A stretch of DNA of 64,000 bases, from NCBI RefSeq assembly GCF_016735675.1, contig NZ_JAERSG010000002.1:1-64000 (forward strand). The letters are read 5' to 3'. This DNA is from Nocardioides baculatus (lineage in GTDB: Bacteria > Actinomycetota > Actinomycetes > Propionibacteriales > Nocardioidaceae). Below the pieces are notes generated by a model. The model did not search any database. It worked only from the letters and a program-made list of their open reading frames with translations, and was not told the DNA's origin. Made by a program: the position numbers and the translations under genes. Below are positions 16,827 through 25,809 of the stretch, piece after piece. How positions within the stretch are numbered: position 1 is the first letter of the stretch; the number at the start of each line of letters is the position of its first letter.

Positions 16827-16837
16827 GTGGAGGCGTC

Positions 16838-17155
16838 GTGAGCGCCCCGATCAAGATGCTCCACGACCGGGTCCTCGTCGAGGTCGACGAGGAGGCCGGT
16901 GAACGCCGCTCGAGCGGCGGCATCGTCATCCCGGCGACCGCGGCGATGGGCGCCCGGCGCCTGGCCTGGTCGCGCGTGATCGCCGTCGGCCCGCACGCGA
17001 GGTCCGTCGAGGCCGGCGACCGGGTGCTCTTCGACCCCGAGGACAAGGCCGAGGTCGAGGTCCAGGGCGAGGTCTACGTCGTGATGCGCGAGCGCGACGT
17101 CCACGCGGTCGCGGCCGAGCGCCTCGAGGGCGGATCGACCGGGCTCTACCTGTGA
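16838..17155 (+). CDS. GroES/Cpn10-like protein
   Basis: 105 residues with the chaperonin-10 fold: IKMLHDRVLVEVDEEAGERR at the N-terminus, the mobile-loop region SSGGIVIPATAAMGARRL, and VEAGDRVLFDPEDKAEVEVQ near the middle. The mobile loop lacks the usual I-V-L triplet context seen in authentic GroES, so it may be a paralogue rather than the partner of GroEL, and no groEL gene is adjacent. The GTG at 16838 is preceded by GTGGAGG and lies 11 bases after DUF3618, implying cotranscription. Confidence 0.82.
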   Translation: MSAPIKMLHDRVLVEVDEEAGERRSSGGIVIPATAAMGARRLAWSRVIAVGPHARSVEAGDRVLFDPEDKAEVEVQGEVYVVMRERDVHAVAAERLEGGSTGLYL

Positions 17156-17180
17156 TCACTCCACCTGTGAGGATGGCCTG

Positions 17181-18554
17181 ATGGGCTACCTCGTCTCGCA
17201 GGCGGACCGTGCTCCCGCGGTCACCGAGCGCGTCCCCGTCGACGAGTCGCTGCCCCGCGCGTGCGTCATCGGGGCCGGCTCGTCGGGCATCGCCGCGGCC
17301 AAGCACCTCTACCTCGCCGGCATCCCGTTCGACTGCTTCGAGCGCGGCCACGACGTCGGCGGCAACTGGGTCTTCGACAACTCCAACGGCACGTCGGCCT
17401 GCTACGACAGCCTGGAGATCAACACCTCGTGCCCGCGGATGTCGTACTCCGACTTCCCGATGCCCGCCGACTACCCGCCCTACGCCCGCCATGACCAGGT
17501 CGCCGCCTACTTCGAGCAGTACGTCGACCACTTCGGGTTCCGCGACACGATCACCTTCGACACGTCGGTCGAGCAGGTCTCCCGGACCGCCGACGGACGG
17601 TGGGACGTCCAGGTCTCCGGGCCCGACGGCACCGAGACCCGGACCTACGACGCCGTGCTGGTCGCCAACGGCCACCACTGGGACGCCCGCTGGCCCGAGC
17701 CCGCCTATCCCGGCACCTTCGACGGAGAGCAGATCCACGCCCACGACTACCGCTCGCGCGAGCAGCTCGCCGGCCGCGACGTGGTGGTGGTCGGCGCCGG
17801 CAACTCCGCCATGGACATCTCCGTCGAGTCGTCCTTCGTCGCGAGGTCGACGACGTGGTCGGTGCGGCGCACCGAGTGGGTGCTGCGCAAGTTCTTCCTC
17901 GGCAAGCCCTCCGACCAGGGCCTCCTCCCGCCCGGCTGGGTGCCGTGGTGGGTGACCGCGCTGCGCCTCCGGATCGGCGCCCTCAGTGCGGGCAGCATGA
18001 CGAAGTACGGCCTGCCGGCCCCGACGCACAAGCCCGGCCAGTCGCACCCGGTGCAGTCGGAGCGGATCCGCGAGCGGCTGGCCGCGAAGGCCGTCACGGC
18101 CAGGCCCGCGATCGAGCGCCTCGACGGCGATCGCGTCGTGTTCGTCGACGGCACCAGCGCGCCCGCCGACCTCATCGTGTGGGCCACCGGCTACCGGGTC
18201 ACCTTCCCCTTCCTCTCGCCCGACCTCGTCTCGGCCGAGGGCAACGACCTGCCGCTGTGGAAGCGGGCCGTCCACCCCGACCTGCCCGGCCTCTACTTCC
18301 TCGGCCTGCTCCAGCCGCTCGGCGCGGTCATGCCGCTCGCCGAGGCCCAGGCGGCGTGGATCACCGACATGCTGACCGGCGACTACGTGCCGCCTGCGGA
18401 CTCCGTCGTACGCCGTCAGATGCGGGCCGAGCACGAGCGCGACACCCGGCAGTTCTACCCGTCTCCGCGCCACACGCTCGAGGTCGACTTCGACCACTAC
18501 CTCTGGGACCTCGCGCGCGAGCGCAAGAAGGGACGTGCCCGTGCTTCGACGTGA
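17181..18554 (+). CDS. Flavin-containing monooxygenase
   Basis: 457 residues. FAD-binding GxGxxG near residue 30 (CVIGAGSSGIAAAKHLYL), the FMO fingerprint-like FDGEQIHAHDYRS near residue 180, the NADPH-binding VVVVGAGNSAMDIS, and the late ATGYRVTFPF motif are all present. It is of normal length and should oxygenate a soft nucleophile or perform Baeyer-Villiger chemistry; the substrate is unknown. A GAGG site precedes the ATG. The following acyltransferase gene overlaps its last 20 bases, so the two form one unit and a role in lipid metabolism is possible. Confidence 0.9.
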   Translation: MGYLVSQADRAPAVTERVPVDESLPRACVIGAGSSGIAAAKHLYLAGIPFDCFERGHDVGGNWVFDNSNGTSACYDSLEINTSCPRMSYSDFPMPADYPPYARHDQVAAYFEQYVDHFGFRDTITFDTSVEQVSRTADGRWDVQVSGPDGTETRTYDAVLVANGHHWDARWPEPAYPGTFDGEQIHAHDYRSREQLAGRDVVVVGAGNSAMDISVESSFVARSTTWSVRRTEWVLRKFFLGKPSDQGLLPPGWVPWWVTALRLRIGALSAGSMTKYGLPAPTHKPGQSHPVQSERIRERLAAKAVTARPAIERLDGDRVVFVDGTSAPADLIVWATGYRVTFPFLSPDLVSAEGNDLPLWKRAVHPDLPGLYFLGLLQPLGAVMPLAEAQAAWITDMLTGDYVPPADSVVRRQMRAEHERDTRQFYPSPRHTLEVDFDHYLWDLARERKKGRARAST

Positions 18555-19116
18555 GGTCGCGAGGCTCGCCCTGCGCGCCGTGCGCTGGCAGGCCGTCGGT
18601 GAGGTGCCCGAGCGCGGGGTGCTCGTCGGCGCGCCGCACACCTCCAACTGGGACTGGGTCCTGACCCTGCTGCTCGGCTGGACCTACGGCATCGACATCA
18701 AGCTGCTGGTCAAGCAGGAGCTCTTCGTCGGCCCGCTCGGCTGGCTGCTGCGGCGCACCGGCGCCGTCGAGCTCGACCGCAAGAACCCGTCGGCGACGAT
18801 CAAGACGATGCTCGCCGAGTCCGAGGGCGACGCCCCGTGGCTGATCGGGATCGCCGCCGAGGGCACGCGCTCCCGGGGCGAGTACTGGAAGTCCGGCTTC
18901 TACCGGATCGCGCAGCAGACCGGCCTCCCGATCACGCTCGCCTTCCTCGACGTGCCGTCGCGCACCGTCGGCTGGGGGCCGACCTTCCACCCGACCGGTG
19001 ACGTGAAGGCCGACATGGACGTGCTGCGCGCGTTCTACGCCGACAAGACCGGCTTCAACCCCGAGGACTTCACGCCGCCGCGGCTGCGCGAGGAGGGCCC
19101 GGCGCTGGAGGCATGA
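18535..19116 (+). CDS. PlsC-type acyltransferase
   Basis: 193 residues. The acyltransferase motif HTSNWDW (H-x4-D form) is near residue 35, followed by the glycerophosphate-binding-like AAEGTRSRGEYWKSGFYRIA and a later GLPITLAFLD block. It is shorter than true 1-acylglycerol-3-phosphate acyltransferases and has no obvious membrane helix, as in a common actinobacterial subgroup. The GTG start lies within the monooxygenase gene. Substrates are not predictable. Confidence 0.88.
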   Translation: MPVLRREVARLALRAVRWQAVGEVPERGVLVGAPHTSNWDWVLTLLLGWTYGIDIKLLVKQELFVGPLGWLLRRTGAVELDRKNPSATIKTMLAESEGDAPWLIGIAAEGTRSRGEYWKSGFYRIAQQTGLPITLAFLDVPSRTVGWGPTFHPTGDVKADMDVLRAFYADKTGFNPEDFTPPRLREEGPALEA

Positions 19117-19204
19117 GGCGGGCCATCCGTCGGGGTGTGGCTCGTTGGGGCCAGGTTCGCGCGAGGGCTAGGTTGGGGACGAAACCTAGGGAGGGAGCAA
19201 CGCA

Positions 19205-19348
19205 ATGATGTTTCTGCTGTGGATCCTCGCCGTCATCCTCGTGGTGTCCGGCATCGTCTCGCTCGTCCGTGGCCAGATGCTCTGGGGGATCGTCCTCATC
19301 ATCGTCGGTCTCGCGGTCGGACCGGGCGGGTACAGCATCTTCAAGTAG
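19205..19348 (+). CDS. GPGG-motif small membrane protein
   Basis: A 47-residue protein with two hydrophobic helices, MMFLLWILAVILVVSGIVSL and MLWGIVLIIVGLAVG, ending GPGGYSIFK. I recognise this as the short 'GPGG-motif' membrane protein found through actinobacteria, usually unannotated because of its size. The tandem ATG ATG at 19205 has AGGGAGGGAG as ribosome binding site. A very strong terminator follows 18 bases after the stop, so it is a self-contained gene. Function unknown. Confidence 0.82.
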   Translation: MMFLLWILAVILVVSGIVSLVRGQMLWGIVLIIVGLAVGPGGYSIFK

Positions 19349-19366
19349 CTGTCTCCGTGAGGAGCA

Positions 19367-19402
19367 CGACGAGGAGCCGGTCCACGGACCGGCTCCTCGT
19401 CG
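19367..19402 (+). terminator. Terminator of the GPGG gene
   Basis: Perfect 17-bp inverted repeat, CGACGAGGAGCCGGTCC and its complement, with a loop of only two bases (AC). It begins 18 bases after the GPGG stop codon and 65 bases before the amidase gene's start region. Confidence 0.85.
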
Positions 19403-19420
19403 CTGGAGAGAGGACGACAG

Positions 19421-20824
19421 ATGACCGGTGGGGCCAGGGACGAGGTCGAGCGGCTGCTCGACCGCATGGCTGTCGTCGAGCCGCTGGTCAACGCCGTCTG
19501 CACGCTCCACCCCGACGCCGTGGGCCAGGCCGACCTCCTCGACCGCGAGGCGGCCGACGGTCGTCGCCGCGGACCTCTGCACGGACGCGCCGTGCTGGTG
19601 AAGGACAACGTCGACACCCACGACCTGCCCACCACCGCGGGCTCCCTGGCGCTGGCGGACGCGCCGCCCCCGTCCCGCGACGCCGATCTCGTGGCGCGGT
19701 TGCGCCGGGCCGGGATGGTCGTCCTCGGCAAGACGAACCTGTCCGAGTGGGCCAACATCCGCGACGAGGGCTCCGCCTCCGGTTGGAGCGCCTTCGGCGG
19801 GCTGACCCGCAACCCCTACGCGCTCAACCGGTCGGCGGGCGGCTCCAGCTCCGGGAGCGGCGCAGCCGTGGCGGCCGGCCTGACGGCGTACGCCGTCGGC
19901 ACCGAGACCGACGGGTCCATCACCTGCCCGGCGGCCTTCAACGGGTGTGTCGGCATCAAGCCCACGGTCGGCACCGTGCCCACGGCCGGGGTCGTCCCGA
20001 TCTCCGGGTCGCAGGACTCTCCCGGCCCGATGGCGCGGACGGTCCGCGACGCGGCCGCGCTGCTGACGGTGCTCGCGGACGACGGTCGCGACCTCGCCTC
20101 GCACGCAGTGGACGGTCGGCTCGCCGGCAAGCGCATCGGCGTGCCCCGTACGACCTACTGGGGCTACTCGCCCCACGCAGACGCCGCCGCCGAGCGGGCC
20201 GTCGCGCTGCTGGCGGCCCACGGCGCCGTCATCGTCGACGCGACCGACCTGCCGACGCTGGAGGAGGAGGTCTGGGACGACGAGCTCGTGGTCCTGCTCG
20301 CCGAGTTCCGCTCGGGGGTCGCCGACTACCTCGCCACCAGGGCCGGTGACGTGCCACGAACGCTGGACGAGCTCGTGCGCTTCAACCGCGAGCACGCCGG
20401 CACCGAGCTCGCACACTTCGGGCAGTCCCTGTTCGAGAAGGCGCTCGACGGTCCTCGCGCCGGTGACCCGGCGCACCTCGACGCACGTGCGCGCAGCGCC
20501 CGCGCCACGCGCGAGGCCATCGACGGCGTGCTGCGCGATCACGACCTGGACGCCCTCGTCACTCCGTCGTACGCGCCCGCCCACCCGATCGACCTCGTCA
20601 ACCCCGAGACCTTCCCCGGTTCGTGCAGCGGCCCGACGGCGGTGGCGGGCTACCCGCTGCTGACCGTGCCGACGGAGCTGACGGCGGGACTGCCCGTCGC
20701 CGTGTCCTTCTGGGGCAGTGCCGGGTCGGAGCCGACGCTCGTCGAGGTCGCCCACGGCTACGAGGTGGCACGGGACGCCTCCTCGGGCCCGCTCCCGGAG
20801 CCGACGTTCGAGACCTTCGTCTAG
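19421..20824 (+). CDS. Amidase signature family protein
   Basis: 467 residues. The Ser-cisSer-Lys triad can be placed: Lys in GRAVLVKDNVDT, cis-Ser in NRSAGGSSSGSGAAVAAG and the nucleophilic Ser in GTETDGSITCPAAFNG. The typical amidase C-terminal block PTAVAGYPLLTVPTELTAGLPVAVSF is present. No signal peptide, so a cytoplasmic amide hydrolase; it is not the GatA subunit by context. The ATG at 19421 follows GGAGAGAGGACG. Convergent with the GH16 gene, 16 bases away. Confidence 0.9.
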   Translation: MTGGARDEVERLLDRMAVVEPLVNAVCTLHPDAVGQADLLDREAADGRRRGPLHGRAVLVKDNVDTHDLPTTAGSLALADAPPPSRDADLVARLRRAGMVVLGKTNLSEWANIRDEGSASGWSAFGGLTRNPYALNRSAGGSSSGSGAAVAAGLTAYAVGTETDGSITCPAAFNGCVGIKPTVGTVPTAGVVPISGSQDSPGPMARTVRDAAALLTVLADDGRDLASHAVDGRLAGKRIGVPRTTYWGYSPHADAAAERAVALLAAHGAVIVDATDLPTLEEEVWDDELVVLLAEFRSGVADYLATRAGDVPRTLDELVRFNREHAGTELAHFGQSLFEKALDGPRAGDPAHLDARARSARATREAIDGVLRDHDLDALVTPSYAPAHPIDLVNPETFPGSCSGPTAVAGYPLLTVPTELTAGLPVAVSFWGSAGSEPTLVEVAHGYEVARDASSGPLPEPTFETFV

Positions 20825-20840
20825 AGGTCGATGGCGCTCG

Positions 20841-21992
20841 TCAGCGCGACCAGACCCGCACCCAGTCCACCTTCGCGGTCTGCCGCATGATCCCGGGTGT
20901 CAGCTTCTCGAGCTCGTAGTCGGAGGTGAGCATCGACAGCAGGAGGTACTGCGGGGCCTGCGACACGATGCGGGTCTCGCGGTGGAACTCGCGGCCGTCG
21001 ACGCGGAAGACGATCGCCTGGGGCGTCCACTCGGCGCTGAAGACGTGGAACGCGTTGGACCACGTCTCCGCGCGCTTCTTGAGGCGGTTGGCGCCGGGGA
21101 ACTTGCCGCCCAGCTTGTAGTGCGTGTTGTCGGCGTCGTACCAGTGGAGGAACGCCGCGATGTGCGAGTCCTTCTTCGTGCGCCCGAAGAACTCCACGAC
21201 GTCGATCTCGGTCCCCTTGGACGGATCGCCCGGGGTGTACCAGTTGGCCGGCTGCATCCAGAACGACGCGTGCATGCCCTTGTCGAGGTGCATCTTCATC
21301 CGCACGGCGGCGTAGCCGTAGGTGAAGTCGAACTTCCCGCCGGTGTAGAGCTGGGTGTTGAGCATGTAGGGGTGCGAGCCCGAGCGGCCGTTGAGCGTCC
21401 AGGAGCACGTCTGCCCGGCGCGCGCGGGGTCTTGAGCAACGCCCATGCGGAGCACGCCGGCCGAGATCGTTCGGGCCTTCGAGGACAGGCGCGAGCACAT
21501 CCGCATGTGTGCCGGGGCCAGGGTCGGCTGGTCGGTCCACTTCGTGCGGTCGAGGCGCTTGCGGGAGAACTCGTCGCGGAAGAGGGTCGTGAAGGCGCGC
21601 CCGCGCACGATGTCGGTGACCGCGCGTGCGTCGCCCGAGCGTGAGAGTGCCACCGCCCGGTAGAGGCTCGTGGTGTCGGGCAGGGTGAAGATCGTCGAGC
21701 CGCTGCGGTGCTGTCGGCCGCGAGCCACCGTCTGCCAGCCCGACCCGTCGTCGCGCTGCAGCACGACGACCTGCCCGGTGCGGCCCTCGGAGAACGTCGC
21801 CAGCGCCTGGGTCTGGGAGAGCGACCGCGCTGGCCGCTTGCCGGGCTGGGCGATCGCGGGTCGCAGCTCGAGCGTGCCGGTGCCCACCTCGGCGTCGGCA
21901 CGGGACGGCACCGTCGTGCTGCCGGAGGGTGCGGCCAGCAGGCTCACGGCGAGGGCGAGCCCGACCAGCAGGGATCGGATCGGCAATGGCAC
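20841..21992 (-). CDS. Secreted glycoside hydrolase family 16 protein
   Basis: 383 residues with an N-terminal signal peptide (cleavage near AAPSGSTT). Residues about 40-135 are a beta-rich accessory domain ('VVVLQRDDGSGWQTVARGRQ'); the GH16 domain follows, with the catalytic motif KGTEIDVVEFFG (E-x-D-x-x-E) and the substrate-cleft residues of KMHLDKGMHASFWMQPANWY. It should cut a beta-glucan or galactan outside the cell; the exact polymer is not readable. GTG start with GAGAGG upstream. Confidence 0.9.
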   Translation of the reverse strand: MPLPIRSLLVGLALAVSLLAAPSGSTTVPSRADAEVGTGTLELRPAIAQPGKRPARSLSQTQALATFSEGRTGQVVVLQRDDGSGWQTVARGRQHRSGSTIFTLPDTTSLYRAVALSRSGDARAVTDIVRGRAFTTLFRDEFSRKRLDRTKWTDQPTLAPAHMRMCSRLSSKARTISAGVLRMGVAQDPARAGQTCSWTLNGRSGSHPYMLNTQLYTGGKFDFTYGYAAVRMKMHLDKGMHASFWMQPANWYTPGDPSKGTEIDVVEFFGRTKKDSHIAAFLHWYDADNTHYKLGGKFPGANRLKKRAETWSNAFHVFSAEWTPQAIVFRVDGREFHRETRIVSQAPQYLLLSMLTSDYELEKLTPGIMRQTAKVDWVRVWSR

Positions 21993-22126
21993 GGGTCGTA
22001 CCTCTCGTGAGGACTGCGCACCCGTGCAGCAGCCATGTCCGGCGGTGTGGCGAGGCTAGTGGACCGAGCGATCCTCCCGCACGGAAACTCCGCCACGTCT
22101 CCCGGACGCTGCATCGTCGAGCCCGG

Positions 22127-23674
22127 TCAGTCGGTGGGTGGGGGTGGCGGCGTCGGCGCGCCGCGCGGCGGAGCGATGCGGGCAACCGCGGCGAGCGACG
22201 CACGTCCAGGCGCGGCTGCCTCCTCCGCGTTCGAGGTGCCGCTCGGCCTCTCGCGATGTGGAGCGGGGTCCCACCCTGCGTCGACCACTCGCTTCTGCCA
22301 GAGGATCGCGCCGCCGAGGATCACTGCCCCGACCAGGACGATCAGCGCGATGCCTGGTGACCCGAGCATCGCCGGGTAGCCGGTGGCAATGCCCACCCAG
22401 CCGAAGTCGGTGTCCCCGAAGGTCGTGTTGGCGTCGCCGAAGTCACCGAGCACCTGCAGCAGCAGCGTGGGCAGGAAGGTGATCAGCAGGCCGTTGATGA
22501 ACCCGCCGGCAACTGCTCCAGCTCGCCCGCCGGAGGCGTTCCCGTAGACGCCTGCCGCGCCGCCGGTGAAGAAGTGGGGCACCAGACCGGGCAGGATGAG
22601 CGCCAGGCCGAGCCACGGGTTGAGCCACACCGACAGCACGGCCAGCCCGACCAGCCCGCCGGCGAAGCTGGACAGGAACCCGATGAGGACGGCGTTCTGC
22701 GCGTAGGGGAACACGATGGGCGCGTCGAGGGCAGGGATCGCTCCCGGGACCGCCTTGTTGGCAATGCCCTGGAAGGCCGGCACGAGCTCGGCCAGGATCG
22801 TGCGGACGCCGAAGAGGATGACCGCGACCGCGACGCCGAACTGGAGGCCCTGGGTCACCGACTGCATGACGTAGTCGCCCACACCGGTGGCGCCACCGTC
22901 GAAGGCGTCGAACGCGGTGTCGCGTCCCCGCCGGGCGAGGAAGGCCACGGCCAGCACGACGTACATGATCACCATGGACAGTGCGGTCGCGACCATGGAG
23001 TCGCGCAGGAACCGGAGCGACTCGGGCAGCCGCAGGTCCTCGGTGGAGCGGCTCTTGCGGCCGATGCGGCTGCCGACGGCGCCCGCGGCGACGTAGGCGG
23101 CGGTACCGAAGTGGCCGATCGCGATGCTGTCGTCACCCGTGATGCGCCTGGTCCAGGGGTGGGCGAACGCCGGCAGCGAGACCATCAGGATGCCGAGCAC
23201 GAGGCCGCCGAGCCCAACGACGATCGCAGGTGCGTAGTCGGCGGAGGCGAGCACGATCGTGAGGAGGGTCGCCATGAAGAGCATGTGGTGGCCGGTCAGG
23301 AACACGTAGCGCAGGGGAGTGAAGCGGGCGAGCACCAGGCTGACGGCGAAGCCGAGGATCATCAACCACGAGACCTGGGCGCCGTACTCCGCCTGCGCGA
23401 TGCCCGCGATGGCCTCGTTGGTCGGTACGACGCCACGGGCACCGGTCGCGCCCTGGATCATCACTCCGAGGGGTGCGAGAGAGGCCACGACGAGCGTGGC
23501 GCCGGCCCCGATCAGCAGGAAGCCGAGCGTGGCCTTGAGCGCACTGCCCACGACCTGTCCGACCGGACGTCGCAGCGCTGCGAGCCCCACTGCGGTGATG
23601 ATGCCGATGAGGAAGGCGGGAACGCTCAGCACCTCGTTGACGACGAACTGTGCAATGGTCAGGAGCCAGTCCAT
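22127..23674 (-). CDS. PTS permease IIC, ascorbate (UlaA/SgaT) type
   Basis: 515 residues, 10-12 membrane helices, of the ascorbate/galactitol superfamily of PTS permeases. Recognisable blocks: MDWLLTIAQFVVNEVLSVPAFLIGI at the start, GGLVGLAVLSVWLNPWLGLA, and LPGLVPHFFTGGAAGVYGNA with the G-rich region typical of SgaT. The cytoplasmic tail (last 50 residues) is Ala/Pro-rich and ends in a poly-Pro run, unusual for the family. It has a GCGAGGAG site and lies 33 bases after the IIA-IIB gene. Substrate is probably not ascorbate given the neighbours; see the dehydrogenase. Confidence 0.88.
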   Translation of the reverse strand: MDWLLTIAQFVVNEVLSVPAFLIGIITAVGLAALRRPVGQVVGSALKATLGFLLIGAGATLVVASLAPLGVMIQGATGARGVVPTNEAIAGIAQAEYGAQVSWLMILGFAVSLVLARFTPLRYVFLTGHHMLFMATLLTIVLASADYAPAIVVGLGGLVLGILMVSLPAFAHPWTRRITGDDSIAIGHFGTAAYVAAGAVGSRIGRKSRSTEDLRLPESLRFLRDSMVATALSMVIMYVVLAVAFLARRGRDTAFDAFDGGATGVGDYVMQSVTQGLQFGVAVAVILFGVRTILAELVPAFQGIANKAVPGAIPALDAPIVFPYAQNAVLIGFLSSFAGGLVGLAVLSVWLNPWLGLALILPGLVPHFFTGGAAGVYGNASGGRAGAVAGGFINGLLITFLPTLLLQVLGDFGDANTTFGDTDFGWVGIATGYPAMLGSPGIALIVLVGAVILGGAILWQKRVVDAGWDPAPHRERPSGTSNAEEAAAPGRASLAAVARIAPPRGAPTPPPPPTD

Positions 23675-23707
23675 GGCGGTATCTCCTCGCTGCCCGGGGT
23701 GGGCTCG

Positions 23708-24526
23708 CTAGATGTCGTACGACCCACGCAGTGCGGCGTCGATCTCTTTCTGGCTGGTGAAGTTCTCGATGACGACCACCGGCACGCCGACCTCCCCGAG
23801 CGCGCGGGCGATCTCGCCAGAGGTCAGGATGAGGTCGGCGTCCTTGGCCTTGCCGCGTGCCGAGACGGTGTCCGTGGCCTCGACGCTGATCAGTCCGCCC
23901 CATCCCCAGCGGTCGAGCACCTGCTCCAGGGTGTTCTTGAGGAACAGGCTCGTCCCGAGGCCGTTGCCACAGACGGTGAGGATGTGGTCACGGGTCCGGG
24001 CGACCCCGGACGACGATGCTTCGCGGGGAGGGTCGTGAGGCGCCTCGGCCTGATCGGACTTGTCGGCCTCGTGATCGTTCTCGCTCCGGAGCACCGCGTG
24101 GACCTCGGCGGGCGTGGTCGCGGCATCGAGCCGCGCGCGCAGCTCGTCGTCCGTCAGCAGGGTCGCGAGGGAGACCATCGCCTGCTGGTGGGTGGAGCTG
24201 TCAGTGGCTGCGAGAGCCACGACGAGGGTCACGGGGTCGTTGGCACGGCTGCCGAACTCGACGGGCGTCGCCAGCCGCACCCAGGCCATCCCGGTCCGAC
24301 GGACCGCGGACGACGGCCGCGCGTGCGGGAACGCGAACCCGGGGGCCAGCACGATGTAGGGGCCGTTGTCGCGGACGCTGTCCACCATCGCCCGGGTGTA
24401 CGCCGCCTCCGCCACGCCGGTCGACTCGAGCAGGCCACCGGCCAGCCGGATGGCGTCCTCCCAGGTCTCGGCGGTGAGGTCCAGGGCGATGGCGTCCTCG
24501 GCCAGCAGCTCGCTGAGCTCGGTCAC
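23708..24526 (-). CDS. PTS IIA-IIB fusion protein
   Basis: 272 residues. Residues about 1-145 are a fructose/mannitol-family IIA domain with the phosphorylated His in LAPGFAFPHARPS. After an acidic linker of about 25 residues, the C-terminal ascorbate-type IIB domain has its phospho-Cys in LTVCGNGLGTSLFLKN. It would pass phosphate from HPr to the ascorbate-type IIC encoded next. The mannitol-type IICB upstream has no IIA of its own in the operon, so this IIA may serve both; that is inference. The GTG at 24526 overlaps the dehydrogenase stop by GTGA. Confidence 0.88.
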   Translation of the reverse strand: MTELSELLAEDAIALDLTAETWEDAIRLAGGLLESTGVAEAAYTRAMVDSVRDNGPYIVLAPGFAFPHARPSSAVRRTGMAWVRLATPVEFGSRANDPVTLVVALAATDSSTHQQAMVSLATLLTDDELRARLDAATTPAEVHAVLRSENDHEADKSDQAEAPHDPPREASSSGVARTRDHILTVCGNGLGTSLFLKNTLEQVLDRWGWGGLISVEATDTVSARGKAKDADLILTSGEIARALGEVGVPVVVIENFTSQKEIDAALRGSYDI

Positions 24527-25809
24527 TGGTCCTGCCCTTCCTTGGTGAACGTGGCGAGGAGGTAGTCCTCCGCGTCCTGGCTCCAGATGTGGTCGTGTGC
24601 CGCGCAGATCTCGGCGAGGCGCGCGAAGCGCTGGTCCCGGGCTGATCGCGCCTCGAAGTCGCTGATCGCGGTCAGGTCGAGGTCGACGTGGGGGTAGATG
24701 AGGATCTTGCCGCCGCGGAAGGACGGCAGGTCCGACAGTGCGTCGGGCACGGCGTCGAGCCCACCTACGTGGGTGACCATGCGCGAGGGGTTGATCATGC
24801 CCGTGGCCGAGAGCGCCAGGCTCTCCTCCATGTCGGTGCGCGACCCCCCGGACGTGCCGACGAGGTGGGTGCTCTCGTAGTGGATGTTGTAGAGGTTCAG
24901 CGACGCGGCGAAGGCACGGTCCGTCGGGCCGGCGAAGAAGTTGAGGCAGCCGTCGTTCGCGAGGACCGCATCGCCGGCCTCCACGAGCTCGGTGAGTGCA
25001 GCGAAGACGACGACGTCGTCGAACCCGTCGGGAGAGATCGAGCGCAAGGTCTCGACGAGGTCGGCGTCGCTCGCGTCCACCACCTCCAGGCGGCACCCGC
25101 TCCGGGCAGCCTCGTCGGCCGGGAAGAGCGTGCGCAGCCGCGCCAGCCGCTCGGCGTCCACATCCACGGCGACGACCAGGCTCGGGGAGAAGGGCCCGTG
25201 GAGCGCGTAGTCGAGGGCGCCGATGCCCATCGCGCCGCCGCTGCCCAGCAGGGCGAGGCGACCGCCGGGCCGGATGCCCATCCGGTGCTCCCACACCAGG
25301 GGCTCGGTGTGATAGCTCGAACGGAACGCGCCGATGATGCACGACATCGGCTCGGCCAGGGAGCCGTTGGCGTAGTAGCCGTCGTCGTAGGGCAGCACGC
25401 AGCCCTTCTCCACCGCGACCGCCGGAATGATGCAGTAGGTCGCATCGCCGCCGAAGTGGGGATAGCTGTAGCCCGGCGAGAAGCCGCTGGGCAGGCCCAT
25501 CGTCGGCAGGATCGCCACGCTCGCGCCGACGGTGAAGCGGTCGGCGAGGTCCGCTCCGACCTCCTCCAGCACGCCGGCGAACTCGTGGCCGGTGATGACG
25601 GGCTCGGTGGCGATCGTGTCGGGGACGCGCTTGTGCTCGCTCCCCAACGAGAGGGCCTTGTAGGTGGACAGGCACATGCTGCTGCTCACGACCCGGAGCA
25701 GGAGCTCGTCCGGACCGATATCGGGGAGCTCCACCTCGCTGACGCCCACCTTGTGGCTCCCGTGGATGCGGGCAGCGCGGGCCAGGCGGGTGCGATCAGT
25801 GCTCGACAT
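24523..25809 (-). CDS. Zinc-binding sugar-phosphate dehydrogenase, SorE (L-sorbose-1-phosphate reductase) type
   Basis: 428 residues of the medium-chain dehydrogenase superfamily. It shows the SorE-specific segments SSSMCLSTYKALSLGSEHK, EPVITGHEFAGVLEEVG (zinc-ligand region), SPGYSYPHFGGDATYCIIPA, SLAEPMSCIIGAF and NDGCLNFFAGPTDRAFAASL. SorE reduces L-sorbose-1-phosphate to glucitol-6-phosphate with NAD(P)H; E. coli YggP, near the cryptic mannitol PTS genes cmtAB, is a relative. So a ketose-1-phosphate or hexitol-phosphate is the probable substrate. The start overlaps the mannitol-type permease gene by 14 bases and the end overlaps the IIA-IIB gene. Confidence 0.85.
   Translation of the reverse strand: MSSTDRTRLARAARIHGSHKVGVSEVELPDIGPDELLLRVVSSSMCLSTYKALSLGSEHKRVPDTIATEPVITGHEFAGVLEEVGADLADRFTVGASVAILPTMGLPSGFSPGYSYPHFGGDATYCIIPAVAVEKGCVLPYDDGYYANGSLAEPMSCIIGAFRSSYHTEPLVWEHRMGIRPGGRLALLGSGGAMGIGALDYALHGPFSPSLVVAVDVDAERLARLRTLFPADEAARSGCRLEVVDASDADLVETLRSISPDGFDDVVVFAALTELVEAGDAVLANDGCLNFFAGPTDRAFAASLNLYNIHYESTHLVGTSGGSRTDMEESLALSATGMINPSRMVTHVGGLDAVPDALSDLPSFRGGKILIYPHVDLDLTAISDFEARSARDQRFARLAEICAAHDHIWSQDAEDYLLATFTKEGQDQ

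Noticed and set aside
22574..24565. A 663-codon plus-strand frame across the PTS genes
   Set aside because: Antisense to the IIC and IIA-IIB genes; protein is Asp/Gly/His/Arg noise.
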